Assembly (NCBI RefSeq): GCF_902859625.1
Contig: NZ_CADIJX010000001.1
Span: forward strand, 310,001-374,000
Source of the DNA: Achromobacter pestifer
Lineage (GTDB): Bacteria; Pseudomonadota; Gammaproteobacteria; Burkholderiales; Burkholderiaceae_B
Reading direction: 5' to 3'
Length of the DNA: 64,000 bases
Shown: positions 1 to 9,259 of the stretch, in pieces
Layout of the letters: each line of letters starts with the position of its first letter
Numbering within the stretch: position 1 is the stretch's first letter
Made by a program: the position numbers and the translations under genes
Notes under the pieces: model-generated
What the model was told of the DNA's origin: nothing
Database searches by the model: none
The model's input: the letters and a program-made list of their open reading frames with translations, nothing else

Positions 1-2
1 TG

Positions 3-767
3 GCCCTGGCTGTGTTGTCGTTGATCTGCCTGTGGCGCAAGCGTTGGCTGCCCGAACGCGGCACGCGCATGACCGTGGCGCTGACCGGACTGCTGCTGAT
101 CGGCGGCTATTCCATCTGCTATCTGCTCGCGCTGGACCACGGCATCACCCCGGGCGTGTTGGCCACATTGCTGGGCGCCCAACCCATTCTGACGCTTGCC
201 GTAATGGAGCGCAGCTATTCGCCTGCCAGGCTGGCAGGGCTGTGCCTGGCGCTGTGCGGCTTGGTGATGGTGGTGGTTCAAAGCATCGCCATGGCGCGGT
301 TTTCCGTGGCGGGCATGGCGTTCGCCTTTGCCGCGCTGGCCTGCATGACGGCCGGCGCCATCCTGCAAAAGCGCATCAAGCAGGTGCCCATGGACGTGAT
401 GCCGTTGCAGTATGCCGTCAGCCTGGCGCTGTGCCTGTTGTTCGTGCCGTTCCAGCCCATCCAGGCATCATTCAGCGTCGGGTTCATCGTGCCGCTGATC
501 TGGATGGGACTGGTCATTTCCGTGGGCGCGACCTTGCTGTTCTATCGCATGATCCAGGCCGGCAACCTCGTCAACGTGACCAGCCTGTTCTACCTGGTGC
601 CCGGGGGTACCGCCGTGCTGGATTACCTGATTCTTGGCAACCGCTTGTCCGCGATGAGTCTGGCGGGCATGGCGGCGATCTTGCTGGGCCTGATGCTGGT
701 GCTGCGCCATCCCGCCGCGGTCAAGCCAATGCGGGATAAGCGCCCAACGGCCAGGACGCGCGCGTAG
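3..767 (+). CDS. EamA/DMT-family transporter, C-terminal part (5' end outside window)
   Basis: This is an inner-membrane drug/metabolite transporter of the EamA type, and only its last 255 codons are in the window. The reading frame is already open at the left edge, so the true start lies upstream. Several hydrophobic segments of about 20 residues alternate with short loops, and the last half-domain ends in a basic tail (VLRHPAAVKPMRDKRPTARTRA region), as in the usual 10-TM family. The substrate cannot be told from sequence. Its 3' end overlaps the convergent solenoid-protein gene by 47 bp, so no terminator space exists between the two. Confidence 0.85.
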   Translation, partial: ALAVLSLICLWRKRWLPERGTRMTVALTGLLLIGGYSICYLLALDHGITPGVLATLLGAQPILTLAVMERSYSPARLAGLCLALCGLVMVVVQSIAMARFSVAGMAFAFAALACMTAGAILQKRIKQVPMDVMPLQYAVSLALCLLFVPFQPIQASFSVGFIVPLIWMGLVISVGATLLFYRMIQAGNLVNVTSLFYLVPGGTAVLDYLILGNRLSAMSLAGMAAILLGLMLVLRHPAAVKPMRDKRPTARTRA

Positions 768-1662
768 CGTCAGGCGCCGCGTTGTCATCGTCGGCCGCGT
801 CCTGGCCCACCCAATGACCGCTGACGAGTTGGGTGGGGCGCGTCTGAGCGGCAACGCGCGCGCAGACGGACCACGCATCCAGCCGGACGCTCAGTCCGGC
901 GTAGACGCCGTGGCCGTCGCCGGCCTGGATCTCGCCTTCGGCCTGCACGCCTTCGCCCGAACGGATCGATCCATCCGCGCGGATGTCGCCGCCTGCGATC
1001 ATGCCCCAGCCGGAAGCCAGATGGTCGCCGCAGTGGATCGAGCCGCCGGCCTGGATGCCGCAGGCCGCGTTGATTTCTTTTGCTGCGCGGAGATCTCCGC
1101 CGGTCTTGATGCCTTGGCCGCACTTGATGGCGCCTTGCGTCTGCACGTCCTGGCCCGCGTGCAGATGGCCCGTCACCGCCAGGTCCTGGCCGGCGCAGAT
1201 GTCCCATTTGGCGCGCACATTGCCGCCGCAATCCAGGCCGGTCGCTGTTTCGATGCCCCAATCGGCCATGACGTCTCCGCCTGCCCGCAGGTTGCCCCCG
1301 CTGGCGATGTTGGCGGCCGCGGTGATGTTTTCCCCCGCCATGATGGTTTCGCCCGCGCGGATGCCGCCGCCCGTGATGATGCTGCGGCCGGCGCGCACGA
1401 CGCTGTCCACGTTGATGCCCATGCGGACTTCAAGCGTGCCCGCGAAGACGATGGCGTTGGCGTCCACGGCGTCCAGTTTCAACACGGCGTCGGTCGGACC
1501 AAATTGGTCCAGCAACCAGCAGGCGTCGCTGATGCGGCCATCCGCGACCAAGGCGTCAAGCACGGCCTGGTAATCCCCTTGCCCGTTGTGGTCGCGGAGG
1601 AACCATTTGTAGCCGCCCGCGCAGGGGTTCTTGGCTTTGACGAATTTCTTGGTAAGTTGCAT
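721..1662 (-). CDS. Repetitive beta-solenoid-like protein (bactofilin/hexapeptide-like), function unknown
   Basis: I do not recognise a named family for this 313-residue protein. After an N-terminal domain of about 70 residues (it starts MQLTKKFVKAK), residues from roughly 75 to 255 consist of degenerate six-residue units in which AG or GG alternates with I, L or V: for example AGRSI, GGGIRAG, AGENI, GGNLRAG, AGGDI. That periodicity is typical of a beta-helix such as bactofilins or hexapeptide-repeat proteins. There is no signal peptide or membrane segment, so it is probably cytoplasmic. Several Cys residues recur at the end of rungs (LDCGG, IKCGQ, IHCGD, DICAG). The last 60 residues are less ordered and partly overlap the convergent transporter gene. 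No Shine-Dalgarno sequence is obvious, so the start is chosen because conserved-looking protein begins there. Confidence 0.7.
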   Translation of the reverse strand: MQLTKKFVKAKNPCAGGYKWFLRDHNGQGDYQAVLDALVADGRISDACWLLDQFGPTDAVLKLDAVDANAIVFAGTLEVRMGINVDSVVRAGRSIITGGGIRAGETIMAGENITAAANIASGGNLRAGGDVMADWGIETATGLDCGGNVRAKWDICAGQDLAVTGHLHAGQDVQTQGAIKCGQGIKTGGDLRAAKEINAACGIQAGGSIHCGDHLASGWGMIAGGDIRADGSIRSGEGVQAEGEIQAGDGHGVYAGLSVRLDAWSVCARVAAQTRPTQLVSGHWVGQDAADDDNAAPDATRASWPLGAYPALA

Positions 1663-2060
1663 GGCGCGTAGGTGGGATCAGTGCGTGGCCGGGCCGCCAA
1701 CGATCGTGGCGGGCAGGCTAGAAGTCAGACGTGGACATCCAGCCACAAGGCAGGGCGTCCGCCAGCCAGGGGCAGGTGGCAAGGCGCACGGATGTGCTCA
1801 GGCCACCGGCAGCAGGCCGGAATAGGGGGGAAGCGGGGAGAGCCGGGCGATTAGCCGGGCTTGGAGCGCGCGTAAGCGGAACGCGCGGCGACTTCCTGCG
1901 AGCTCAACAGAGTCGAGCGCAGGGCGCAAAGGACGCAAGCAGCGGGGGGGATGGGAGAAAAATCGGATCGCACGGGGGCAGATGCTACCACCCGCTCCGC
2001 GCGAGTCAAGTCGCAAGACTGTCCCTATTTAAGCGAACAGCCTTGCGCGGCGTGCTGCGA
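1663..2060. other. 398-bp gap between solenoid gene and Bug receptor gene
   Basis: Both flanking genes are on the minus strand. The stretch is G-rich on the plus strand (for example GGGGGG near 1947) and contains no ORF with coding character of its own. I see no clear terminator, tRNA or repeat. It presumably holds the promoter of the solenoid gene, but I cannot place one. Confidence 0.5.
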
Positions 2061-3047
2061 TCAGTTCGTCGACACGATGTTGCGTTCCTTGGCGATGCGC
2101 TGGCGCAGCTCCAGTTCACGCTTGATCTGCGCGGCGTACTCGGCCGGCGTATTGCCGTCCACCAGCGACCCGCCATCGGCCAGGCGCTGGACGATCTTCG
2201 GGTCTTTCAGTGCCTTGACGGCGGCGTCGTGAATGCGGTCGACCACGGCTTGCGGCGTGCCGGCGGGTGCGACCAGGCCGTACCAGGCCATGTTGTCCAT
2301 TTCGGGCAGGCCGCCTTCCTTGAACGTCGGGACGTCCGGCAGGGCAGGCAGGCGCTTCGGGGCAGCCACGGCCAGGGCGCGCAGCTTGCCGGCCTGGATG
2401 TGGGGCATGGACGACGGCAGGTTGTCGAACTGGGCATTGACCTGGCCGGCGATCACGTCGTTCAGGGCCGGGCCCGAACCGCGGTAGGGAACGTGGACCA
2501 TATCGGTCTTGGTCAGCGATTTGAACAGTTCGCCGTCCAGGTGGCCGATGCCGCCCGCGCCCGACGAGGCGTAGGCGTACTTGCCGGGGTTGGCCTTCAG
2601 CAGCGTGATGAATTCCGCCAGCGACTTGGCGGGCACGGTGGGGTTCACCGTCAGCACGTTCGGCACGTTCACCAGGTTGGTGATCGGCGTGAAGTCCTTG
2701 ATCGGGTCATACGGGTTCTTCGGGTTGGTGGCCGGATTCGTGGCCATGGTGCTGACGGTGGCCACACCCAGGGTGTAGCCATCCGGCGTGGACCGGGCCA
2801 GCGCGTCGGCGCCGATCGAGCCCCCGCCGCCGCCACGGTTTTCCACCACGACGGCCTGGCCCAGTTCACGGCCCAGGCCTTCGGCCACGATGCGGGCGAC
2901 GATATCGGTCGTGCCGCCAGCGGCAAAGGGAACGATCAGGCGGATGGGCTTGTTCGGGTAGGGGTCGGCGGCCTGAACGGCGGAACTAAAGCAGACGCCT
3001 GCAATGGCGGCGGCCAGGACGGCCTTGGCATGAGACAGCACGGTCAA
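2061..3047 (-). CDS. Bug/TctC-family periplasmic solute-binding receptor
   Basis: This is a tripartite tricarboxylate-type (Bug) extracytoplasmic receptor of 328 residues, a family greatly expanded in Bordetella and Achromobacter that binds small carboxylates or amides. A signal peptide of about 26 residues ends at AVQA, followed by the typical mature start DPYPNKPIRLIVPFAAGG and the family loops VENRGGGGG and VPYRGSGP. The start is a TTG at 3047, preceded by GGAG seven bases upstream; no in-frame ATG is better placed. There are no TctA/TctB membrane partners nearby, so it is an orphan receptor, as most Bug proteins are. The ligand is unknown. Confidence 0.93.
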   Translation of the reverse strand: MTVLSHAKAVLAAAIAGVCFSSAVQAADPYPNKPIRLIVPFAAGGTTDIVARIVAEGLGRELGQAVVVENRGGGGGSIGADALARSTPDGYTLGVATVSTMATNPATNPKNPYDPIKDFTPITNLVNVPNVLTVNPTVPAKSLAEFITLLKANPGKYAYASSGAGGIGHLDGELFKSLTKTDMVHVPYRGSGPALNDVIAGQVNAQFDNLPSSMPHIQAGKLRALAVAAPKRLPALPDVPTFKEGGLPEMDNMAWYGLVAPAGTPQAVVDRIHDAAVKALKDPKIVQRLADGGSLVDGNTPAEYAAQIKRELELRQRIAKERNIVSTN

Positions 3048-3304
3048 GAGTCTTCTCCATATTGTTTATTCCGAGCCGGCCGGCTTCTTGGGCCGGCGTC
3101 GGTGAAGCGTGCGTTGCCGGGATGCTGGCGTCGCCAACGCTTCGTGGGCGCAATTCCACACAGGAATCCCCCTACGGTCAACTCAGGATTCTCCCTGCCC
3201 CCTCGATGAAAAATATTTTTAGTGACGGATCGTTGTCCGAAATTAGCGTCAGATCGCCGAAAAACCCAAGCCTGACAACAAGATGAACAAATCCGGAAAC
3301 CCTG

Positions 3305-3325
3305 TCATTGCGCAATCATTGCGCA
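3305..3325. repeat. Two 10-bp direct repeats TCATTGCGCA, 11-bp phased, each with a TGCGCA dyad
   Basis: TCATTGCGCA occurs at 3305-3314 and again at 3316-3325. ATTGCGCAAT at 3307-3316 is a perfect palindrome. The 11-bp spacing puts both copies on about the same helix face, as expected of an operator bound by adjacent dimers. Confidence 0.5.
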
Positions 3326-3376
3326 GTCATCATGCTGTCATTAGACGGGTTCACGCATAAATCCCTGCATAACTTA

Positions 3377-3424
3377 CAAGAATCTGATATTTTTCGGATG
3401 AGATTCTTGCCCGGTCTTGCAAGA
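3377..3424. promoter_or_regulatory. Cluster of CAAGA inverted repeats upstream of pha operon
   Basis: CAAGAATCT (3377-3385) and AGATTCTTG (3401-3409) form a perfect 9-bp inverted repeat with a 15-bp spacer. It is followed immediately by the 10-bp palindrome TCTTGCAAGA (3415-3424). The cluster lies about 180 bp upstream of phaAB, and the first repeat could also fold as an RNA hairpin. An operator role is inference. Confidence 0.45.
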
Positions 3425-3605
3425 AAGCTATTGCGTTTGTTTCTGTCTGCGCCGTTCAATGGGGCGTTGGTTGATATCCCCGCGGGGCAACGTGTAGTGC
3501 AGCGACGCACCGGGCCAGGGTTCCGTCCGTTTTTCAATCCCCGGTCTGTTTCGTCTTTCGCTGCCACGTGCTGGCGGGAGGGGGCCCGGACATTCTCGGA
3601 ACGCC

Positions 3606-6521
3606 ATGTCGCTGATCCTGATCCTCGCTCTGCCGTTTGCCGGCAGCCTGTGCGCCGCGCTGCTGCCCTCCAACGCCCGCAATGCCGAAGCGTGGTTGGC
3701 CGGCCTGATCGCCATGGCCTGTGTGGTTCTGACTGCCAGTCTGTACCCGGAAGTCGCCAATGGCGGCGTGATCCGGGCGGATATACCTTGGGCGCCCGCC
3801 CTGGGCCTGCAATTCACCCTGCGCATGGACGGCTACGCCTGGCTGTTTGCGCTGATCGTGTCCGGCATGGGCGCGCTGGTCGTCCTGTATGCGCGTTACT
3901 ACATGTCACCGGAAGATCCGGTGCCGCGCTTCTTCTCGTTCTTCCAGGCCTTCATGGCCGCCATGCTGGGCGTGGTGCTGTCGGGCAACCTGATCCAGCT
4001 GGTGATGTTCTGGGAAATGACCAGTCTGGCCTCGTTCATGTTGATCGCCTATTGGCATCACCGTCTGGACGCCCGCCGTGGCGCGCGCATGGCCTTGACG
4101 GTGACGGGCGGGGGCGGGCTGTGCCTGCTGGCCGGGGTGCTCATCCTGGGCCATATCGTGGGCAGCTACGACATGGACCGCGTGCTGGCCTCGGGCGATC
4201 TGGTGCGCGCCGACCCCTGGTACCCGGCGGTATTGGTGTTGGTGGCGCTGGGCGCCCTGACCAAAAGCGCGCAATTCCCGTTCCATTTCTGGTTGCCCAA
4301 CGCCATGGCGGCGCCGACGCCGGTGTCCGCCTACCTGCATTCGGCCACGATGGTGAAGGCGGGGGTCTTTCTGCTGGCGCGTTTCTGGCCGGTGCTTGCC
4401 GGCACCGACCAGTGGTTCTGGATCATTGGCGGGGCGGGGCTGATCACGCTGGTGCTGGGCGCCTACGCCGCGATCTTCCAGCAGGACATGAAAGGGGTGC
4501 TGGCGTATTCGACGATCAGCCACCTTGGCTTGATTACGTTGCTGCTGGGGCTGAACAGCGAATTGGCGCTGGTGGCCGCCATCTTCCACATGATCAACCA
4601 CGCTACCTTCAAAGCATCGCTATTCATGGCGGCGGGGGTGGTCGACCACGAAACCGGCACGCGCGACCTCAGCCGGCTTTCCGGGCTGTACAAGGCCATG
4701 CCCATCACCGCCACGTTGGCGATGGTGGCGGCGGCGTCGATGGCGGGGGTGCCGCTGCTGAACGGCTTCCTGTCCAAGGAAATGTTCTTCGCCGAGACCA
4801 CATTCGTCAGCGGCGACCGGATCACCCAGATCGGCCTGCCGCTGATGGCCACCATTGCCGGCGCGTTCAGCGTGGCCTATTCGCTGCGTTTCATCCTTCA
4901 GGTGTTCTTCGGCCCGCCGGCGACCGACCTGCCGCGCGCGCCGCATGAGCCGCCGCGCTGGATGCTGTTCCCCAGCGCATTGCTGGTGTTCATGTGCCTG
5001 CTGGTGGGGGTGTTGCCCGGCCTGACGGTCGGCCCGTTCCTGGCGACCGCGGCGCAGAGCATCCTGGGCAGCAACATGCCCGAATACAGCCTGGCCGTCT
5101 GGCACGGCTTGAATCTGCCGCTGGTGATGAGCCTGGTGGCCACCGCGGCCGGCGTGTTGCTGTACCTGGCGCTGCGCGCGCACCAACGCGCCAATCCGGG
5201 ACGAGTGCCATTCATCTATCGCCTGGACGGTCGTCGCACCTTTGAAACGCTGCTGGATGGTTCCAGCGTCGCGGCGGCCTGGCTGCTGCGCTGGGTGGCG
5301 TCGTCGCGCCTGCAAGTGCAAATGCTGCTGATCGTGCTGGGCACCTTGTTCGTGGCGTGGCTGCCGCTGCGCGCGGGCGGTTGGCTGGAAGGCACCGGCC
5401 GCATGACGCCGATCGATCCGGCGTTTGCGCTGCTGTGGCTAGTGGGCGGAGCCTGCGCCGTGGCGGCGGCCTATCAGGCCAAGTACCACCGCCTGGCGTC
5501 GTTGGCGCTGGCGGGCGGCGCGGGCCTGATCACCTGCCTGACGTTCGTGTGGTTTTCCGCGCCCGACCTGGCACTGACCCAGCTTTCGGTTGAAGTGGTC
5601 ACCGTGGTGTTGCTGTTGTTGGGCTTGCGCTGGCTGCCTCGCCGGATCGAGCAGGACGACGAGGAAACCCTCAAGGCCACGCTGCGCGCCCGAGGCCGCC
5701 GTTTCCGTGACTTGCTGATGGCCACGGCCGCCGGCACCGGCATGGCGGCGCTGGCTTACGCGGTGCTGGTGCGGCCCCAAGGCGAGACCATCTCCTCCTA
5801 CTTCGTGGATCGCGCGCTGCCCGACGGCGGCGGCACCAACGTGGTGAACGTGATCCTGGTGGACTTCCGTGGCTTTGATACGTTCGGCGAGATCACGGTG
5901 CTGGGCATCGTCGCGCTGACCGTCTACGCGCTGTTGCGTCGTTTCCGGCCGGCGGCCGAAAGCGCGGATTTGCCGCGTCAGCAGAAGGATCAGGACGGCG
6001 GCGTACCGGCCGCGCCCGACATCAAGTCGCAGGTGCCCGAGGGCTCGATGATGGTGCCCACGATCCTGGTGCGCCTGTTGTTGCCCACCGCTGCCTTGAT
6101 ATCGGTGTATTTCCTGCTGCGCGGCCATAACCAGCCGGGTGGCGGTTTTGTCGGCGGACTGATTTTCGCCACCTCCGTCATCCTGCAATACATGGTGGGT
6201 GGCGTGTATTGGGTGGAGTCGCGCAGCCGGCTCAACCCGCAGAATTGGATCGGCATCGGCCTTTTGGCCGCCGGCGTCGCGGCAGTGACCGCGTGGCTGG
6301 CCTACAAGCCGTTCCTGGCCGCGCTGGCCTGGGATGTTGCGCTGCCGATCATCGGTCACGTGCATCTGTCCAGTGTGCTGCTGTTCGACCTGGGCGTGTA
6401 CATGCTGGTCGTGGGCTCCACCGTGCTGGTGCTGGTGGCGCTGGCTCACCAATCGCTGCGCGCGCAACGCAAGGCCGCCGCCGAGATCCAGGCGGCCGCC
6501 ACACAAACAGGGGAAGCCTGA
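3606..6521 (+). CDS. phaAB: Mrp-type Na+(K+)/H+ antiporter subunit A fused to subunit B
   Basis: This is the large membrane subunit of the Mrp (Pha/Mnh) cation:proton antiporter, which exports Na+ or K+ in exchange for protons and resembles complex I. The 971 residues start with a NuoL-like domain. Visible conserved charges are Glu137 (FWEMTS) and Lys220 ([15 protein letters not shown]), which sit in the proton path of this family. Residues of about 600-790 match the MrpA C-terminal region. From about residue 808 ([18 protein letters not shown], then [11 protein letters not shown]) comes a complete MnhB domain, so A and B are fused as in group 2 (pha) operons. The stop codon overlaps the phaC start (TGATG). 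It is the first gene of a six-gene operon. Confidence 0.97.
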   Translation: MSLILILALPFAGSLCAALLPSNARNAEAWLAGLIAMACVVLTASLYPEVANGGVIRADIPWAPALGLQFTLRMDGYAWLFALIVSGMGALVVLYARYYMSPEDPVPRFFSFFQAFMAAMLGVVLSGNLIQLVMFWEMTSLASFMLIAYWHHRLDARRGARMALTVTGGGGLCLLAGVLILGHIVGSYDMDRVLASGDLVRADPWYPAVLVLVALGALTKSAQFPFHFWLPNAMAAPTPVSAYLHSATMVKAGVFLLARFWPVLAGTDQWFWIIGGAGLITLVLGAYAAIFQQDMKGVLAYSTISHLGLITLLLGLNSELALVAAIFHMINHATFKASLFMAAGVVDHETGTRDLSRLSGLYKAMPITATLAMVAAASMAGVPLLNGFLSKEMFFAETTFVSGDRITQIGLPLMATIAGAFSVAYSLRFILQVFFGPPATDLPRAPHEPPRWMLFPSALLVFMCLLVGVLPGLTVGPFLATAAQSILGSNMPEYSLAVWHGLNLPLVMSLVATAAGVLLYLALRAHQRANPGRVPFIYRLDGRRTFETLLDGSSVAAAWLLRWVASSRLQVQMLLIVLGTLFVAWLPLRAGGWLEGTGRMTPIDPAFALLWLVGGACAVAAAYQAKYHRLASLALAGGAGLITCLTFVWFSAPDLALTQLSVEVVTVVLLLLGLRWLPRRIEQDDEETLKATLRARGRRFRDLLMATAAGTGMAALAYAVLVRPQGETISSYFVDRALPDGGGTNVVNVILVDFRGFDTFGEITVLGIVALTVYALLRRFRPAAESADLPRQQKDQDGGVPAAPDIKSQVPEGSMMVPTILVRLLLPTAALISVYFLLRGHNQPGGGFVGGLIFATSVILQYMVGGVYWVESRSRLNPQNWIGIGLLAAGVAAVTAWLAYKPFLAALAWDVALPIIGHVHLSSVLLFDLGVYMLVVGSTVLVLVALAHQSLRAQRKAAAEIQAAATQTGEA

Positions 6522-6865
6522 TGGAATTGATCTATGCCGTCGCGATCGGCGTGTTGGCGGGCTCGGGGGTCTGGCTGCTGCTGCGGCCGCGCACCTTCCA
6601 GTTCATCATGGGCCTGTCGCTGGTTTCCTATGCGGTGAATCTCTTCATCTTCGGCATGGGCCGGCTGACCTCCGGCCGCCCGCCGGTGGTGGACCCCGCC
6701 ATGGCGCATGATCCTTCCTGGTACGCCGACCCGCTGCCGCAGGCGCTGGTCCTGACGGCCATTGTGATTGGTTTTGCCACCACGGCGCTGTTCCTGGTCG
6801 TGCTGCTGGCCTCGCGCGGCTTGACGGGTACCGACCACGTTGATGGAAGGGAGTCCCAATCTTGA
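6521..6865 (+). CDS. phaC: Mrp antiporter subunit C
   Basis: This small NuoK-like membrane subunit of the Mrp antiporter has 114 residues with three hydrophobic helices (AVAIGVLAGSGVWLLL, MGLSLVSYAVNLFIFGMG and the LVLTAIVIGFATTALFLVVLL region). The motif LPQALVLTAIVIGFATTA is characteristic of MrpC/MnhC. The ATG at 6521 shares its A with the phaAB stop, indicating translational coupling. Longer upstream readings of this frame are only shadow sequence inside phaAB. Its stop overlaps the phaD start by three bases. Confidence 0.96.
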   Translation: MELIYAVAIGVLAGSGVWLLLRPRTFQFIMGLSLVSYAVNLFIFGMGRLTSGRPPVVDPAMAHDPSWYADPLPQALVLTAIVIGFATTALFLVVLLASRGLTGTDHVDGRESQS

Positions 6866-8493
6866 GTTTCTGGCTTCAACACCTTCCTGTATTACCGATC
6901 ATCACGCCGCTGCTCGCGGGCGCGGCGATGTTGCTGCTTGCCGATACCAGCCGCTACACGCGAGGCGCGATTTCGGTGGTCGCCACCTTGGCCCAACTGA
7001 CTGCGGCCATTGCGCTGCTGGTGGTGGCGGGCGGCGGCGTGCCCGGCGTCTGGCCCGATGGGGTAGGGGTCTACCTGGTGGGCGACTGGCCCGCGCCGTT
7101 TGGCATCGTGCTGGTCGTGGACCGGTTGGCCGCCGTCATGCTGACGCTGACTGCCGTGCTGGGCTTGTCGACGCTGATCTATGCGTTGGCTCGCTGGGAC
7201 CGCGCGGGCGTCCATTTCCATTCCTTGTTCCAGTTCTTGCTGATGGGCTTGAACGGCGCCTTCCTGACGGGCGACCTGTTCAATCTGTTCGTCTTCTTTG
7301 AAGTGCTGCTGGCCGCATCCTATGGCTTGCTCTTGCATGGCTCGGGCGTGGCGCGCGTCAGCGCGGGTCTGCAATATATCGCCGTGAACCTGGTGGCCTC
7401 GTTCCTGCTGCTAATCAGCATTGCGTTGATCTACGGCGTGACGGGTACGCTGAACATGGCGGATCTGGCCTTGCGCGCCGGCAACCTGACGGGCGCCGAT
7501 CGCATGCTGTTTGAAGCCGGTGCCGCCATCCTTGGGGTGGCCTTCCTGGTGAAGGCCGGCGCCTGGCCGCTGAACTTCTGGCTGGTGAAAGGCTATGGCT
7601 CGGCCGGAGCGCCGATCGCAGCCATGTTTTCCATCATGACCAAGGTCGGTATCTATGCGTTGCTGCGCATCGGGTCGCTGTTGCTGCCGTCCGGTGCGCC
7701 GGCGGCCTTCAGCCTGGACTGGATGTTTGCCGCCGGCCTGGCCACCTTGTTGTTCGGGGCGCTTGGCCTGTTGGCGACCCAGCAATTGGAAAAAATGGTG
7801 GGGTACTGCGTCATTGTGTCGGCCGGCACATTGCTGACGGCGCTGGGCATGCCCGGGGTCACGCTGACCGGCCCCGCGCTGTTCTACCTGATCAGCTCGG
7901 TGCTGACGACGGGCGCGTTCTTCATGCTGGCTGAACTGATCGAGCGCACGCGCAGCTTCGGCGCCAACGTGCTGGCCGTGACGCTGGATGCGTTCGACCT
8001 GGACGACCCGGCCTCGGTTAATCGTTCCGATGACGTCGTGGGCGTGGCGATTCCGGCGGCGATGGCTTTCCTGGGGCTGGCCTTCATCTGCTGCGCCTTG
8101 CTGGTGACGGGCCTGCCGCCCTTGTCCGGCTTCGTGGCCAAGTTCTCGCTGCTGTCGGCGGCCGTGTCCGCCGCCACGGAGTCCGCGCCGCCGCTGGATG
8201 CATGGATTCTGGTGGCAGCCGTGCTGGTGTCGGGTCTGGCCGGACTGGTGGGTCTGGGCCGTACGGGCATCCGCGTCTTCTGGGCCAGCGACGACCGCAG
8301 CACGCCACGTCTGCGCGTGATCGAAGCAGGGCCGGTGGCCGTGTTGCTGCTGTTGTGCGTGGGCCTGGCTGCCGGCGCGGGTCCGGTGTCGGCCTATCTG
8401 GATGACGCCGCGCGCTCGCTGGATCAACCCAAGTCCTACATTGACGCCGTCATGTCCGCGCAGACCGTGCGCGGCGCCCAGGGAGGAAGCTGA
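6862..8493 (+). CDS. phaD: Mrp antiporter subunit D
   Basis: This is a NuoM/NuoN-like membrane subunit of the Mrp antiporter, 543 residues with about 14 hydrophobic segments. The expected proton-path charges are visible: Glu147 in FFEVLLAASYGLL and Lys231 in FLVKAGAWPLNFWL, followed by GSAGAPIAAMFSIMTKVGIY. The start is a TTG at 6862 inside the overlap TTGA with the phaC stop, so translation probably depends on coupling. The ATG of the next gene overlaps its stop by one base. It acts in the inner membrane with the other Pha subunits. Confidence 0.96.
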   Translation: MSFWLQHLPVLPIITPLLAGAAMLLLADTSRYTRGAISVVATLAQLTAAIALLVVAGGGVPGVWPDGVGVYLVGDWPAPFGIVLVVDRLAAVMLTLTAVLGLSTLIYALARWDRAGVHFHSLFQFLLMGLNGAFLTGDLFNLFVFFEVLLAASYGLLLHGSGVARVSAGLQYIAVNLVASFLLLISIALIYGVTGTLNMADLALRAGNLTGADRMLFEAGAAILGVAFLVKAGAWPLNFWLVKGYGSAGAPIAAMFSIMTKVGIYALLRIGSLLLPSGAPAAFSLDWMFAAGLATLLFGALGLLATQQLEKMVGYCVIVSAGTLLTALGMPGVTLTGPALFYLISSVLTTGAFFMLAELIERTRSFGANVLAVTLDAFDLDDPASVNRSDDVVGVAIPAAMAFLGLAFICCALLVTGLPPLSGFVAKFSLLSAAVSAATESAPPLDAWILVAAVLVSGLAGLVGLGRTGIRVFWASDDRSTPRLRVIEAGPVAVLLLLCVGLAAGAGPVSAYLDDAARSLDQPKSYIDAVMSAQTVRGAQGGS

Positions 8494-8975
8494 TGCGCCG
8501 CCTTTACTTCCTGTTCCTGCCATTGTTCCTGTTCGTCCTGTGGCTGGTGCTGAACGAAAGCCTGTCCGCGGGCCAGATTGCGCTGGGCGTGGCGTTGGCG
8601 CTGTGGTTTACATGGGCCGCCTCGCGCTTGCGTCCGCTGCGTGCGCGGCCGCACCGCTTGTGGAAGGCGGTGCCGCTGTTTCTGCACGTCACGATGGACA
8701 TCATCAAGTCCAATGTGGCGGTGGCCAAACTGATCCTGAATCCGCGCCGCAATGACTTTTCGCCCGGGTTCATCATGATCCCGCTCACCATGCGTGATCC
8801 GCACGGACTGGCGATGCTGGCTTGCATCGTTACCTATACGCCGGGCACGGTCTGGGTGGACCTGACCCCCGATCACCGCCTGAAATTGCATGTGCTGGAT
8901 CTTCAGAATGAAGACGACTGGATCAAGCTCGTGCAGGAGCGCTACGAGCGCCCGTTGATGGAGATGTTTGAATGA
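8493..8975 (+). CDS. phaE: Mrp antiporter subunit E
   Basis: MnhE-type membrane subunit, 160 residues. It has two N-terminal hydrophobic segments, then a cytoplasmic domain with the family signature VTYTPGTVWVDL and PRRNDFSPGFI. It is needed for assembly of the Mrp complex in studied bacteria. GGAGGAAG precedes the ATG at a good distance, and the start overlaps the phaD stop by one base. The stop overlaps the phaF start as ATGA. Confidence 0.95.
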   Translation: MRRLYFLFLPLFLFVLWLVLNESLSAGQIALGVALALWFTWAASRLRPLRARPHRLWKAVPLFLHVTMDIIKSNVAVAKLILNPRRNDFSPGFIMIPLTMRDPHGLAMLACIVTYTPGTVWVDLTPDHRLKLHVLDLQNEDDWIKLVQERYERPLMEMFE

Positions 8976-9259
8976 CGATGAATACCGCACTGTATTGGGC
9001 AGCGTCCTTTGCCCTGGTGTGCTTTGCGCTGGGCATGGTGTTTGCCGCCGTCCGCCTGCTGCGCGGCCCCACCGCGCAGGACCGCGTCCTGGCGCTGGAC
9101 ACGCTGTACATCAACGGCATGCTGACCATGCTGGTTTTCGGCATCCGTTCAGGGTCGTCGCTGTACTTTGATATTGCGCTGCTGATCGCGCTGTTCGGGT
9201 TTGTCGGGTCCACCGCGATGGCCCGCTTCCTGTTGCGCGGCGAGGTGATCGAGCCATGA
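8972..9259 (+). CDS. phaF: Mrp antiporter subunit F
   Basis: MnhF-type subunit, 95 residues with three transmembrane helices. The family signature is present: RLLRGPTAQDRVLALDTLYING, then FDIALLIALFGFVGSTAMARFLL. The start ATG overlaps the phaE stop by four bases, and its own stop overlaps phaG by four bases. The whole operon from phaAB to phaG is therefore end-overlapped. Confidence 0.95.
   Translation: MTMNTALYWAASFALVCFALGMVFAAVRLLRGPTAQDRVLALDTLYINGMLTMLVFGIRSGSSLYFDIALLIALFGFVGSTAMARFLLRGEVIEP

Larger units (their letters stand above)
3048..3605. promoter_or_regulatory. 558-bp divergent regulatory gap between Bug gene and pha operon
   Basis: The gap lies between two divergent units and has no coding character. 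It is clearly more AT-rich than its surroundings, with A-tracts near 3209-3221. It contains two phased TGCGCA dyads (3305-3325) and a cluster of CAAGA-type inverted repeats (3377-3424), listed separately. The pha promoter presumably lies here. No -35/-10 pair stands out clearly. Confidence 0.5.

Noticed and set aside
3308..4948. A 546-codon plus-strand reading overlapping the start of phaAB
   Set aside because: It runs in another frame through phaAB, lacks any domain and has the Arg/Gly/Pro-rich composition of a GC-rich shadow frame.
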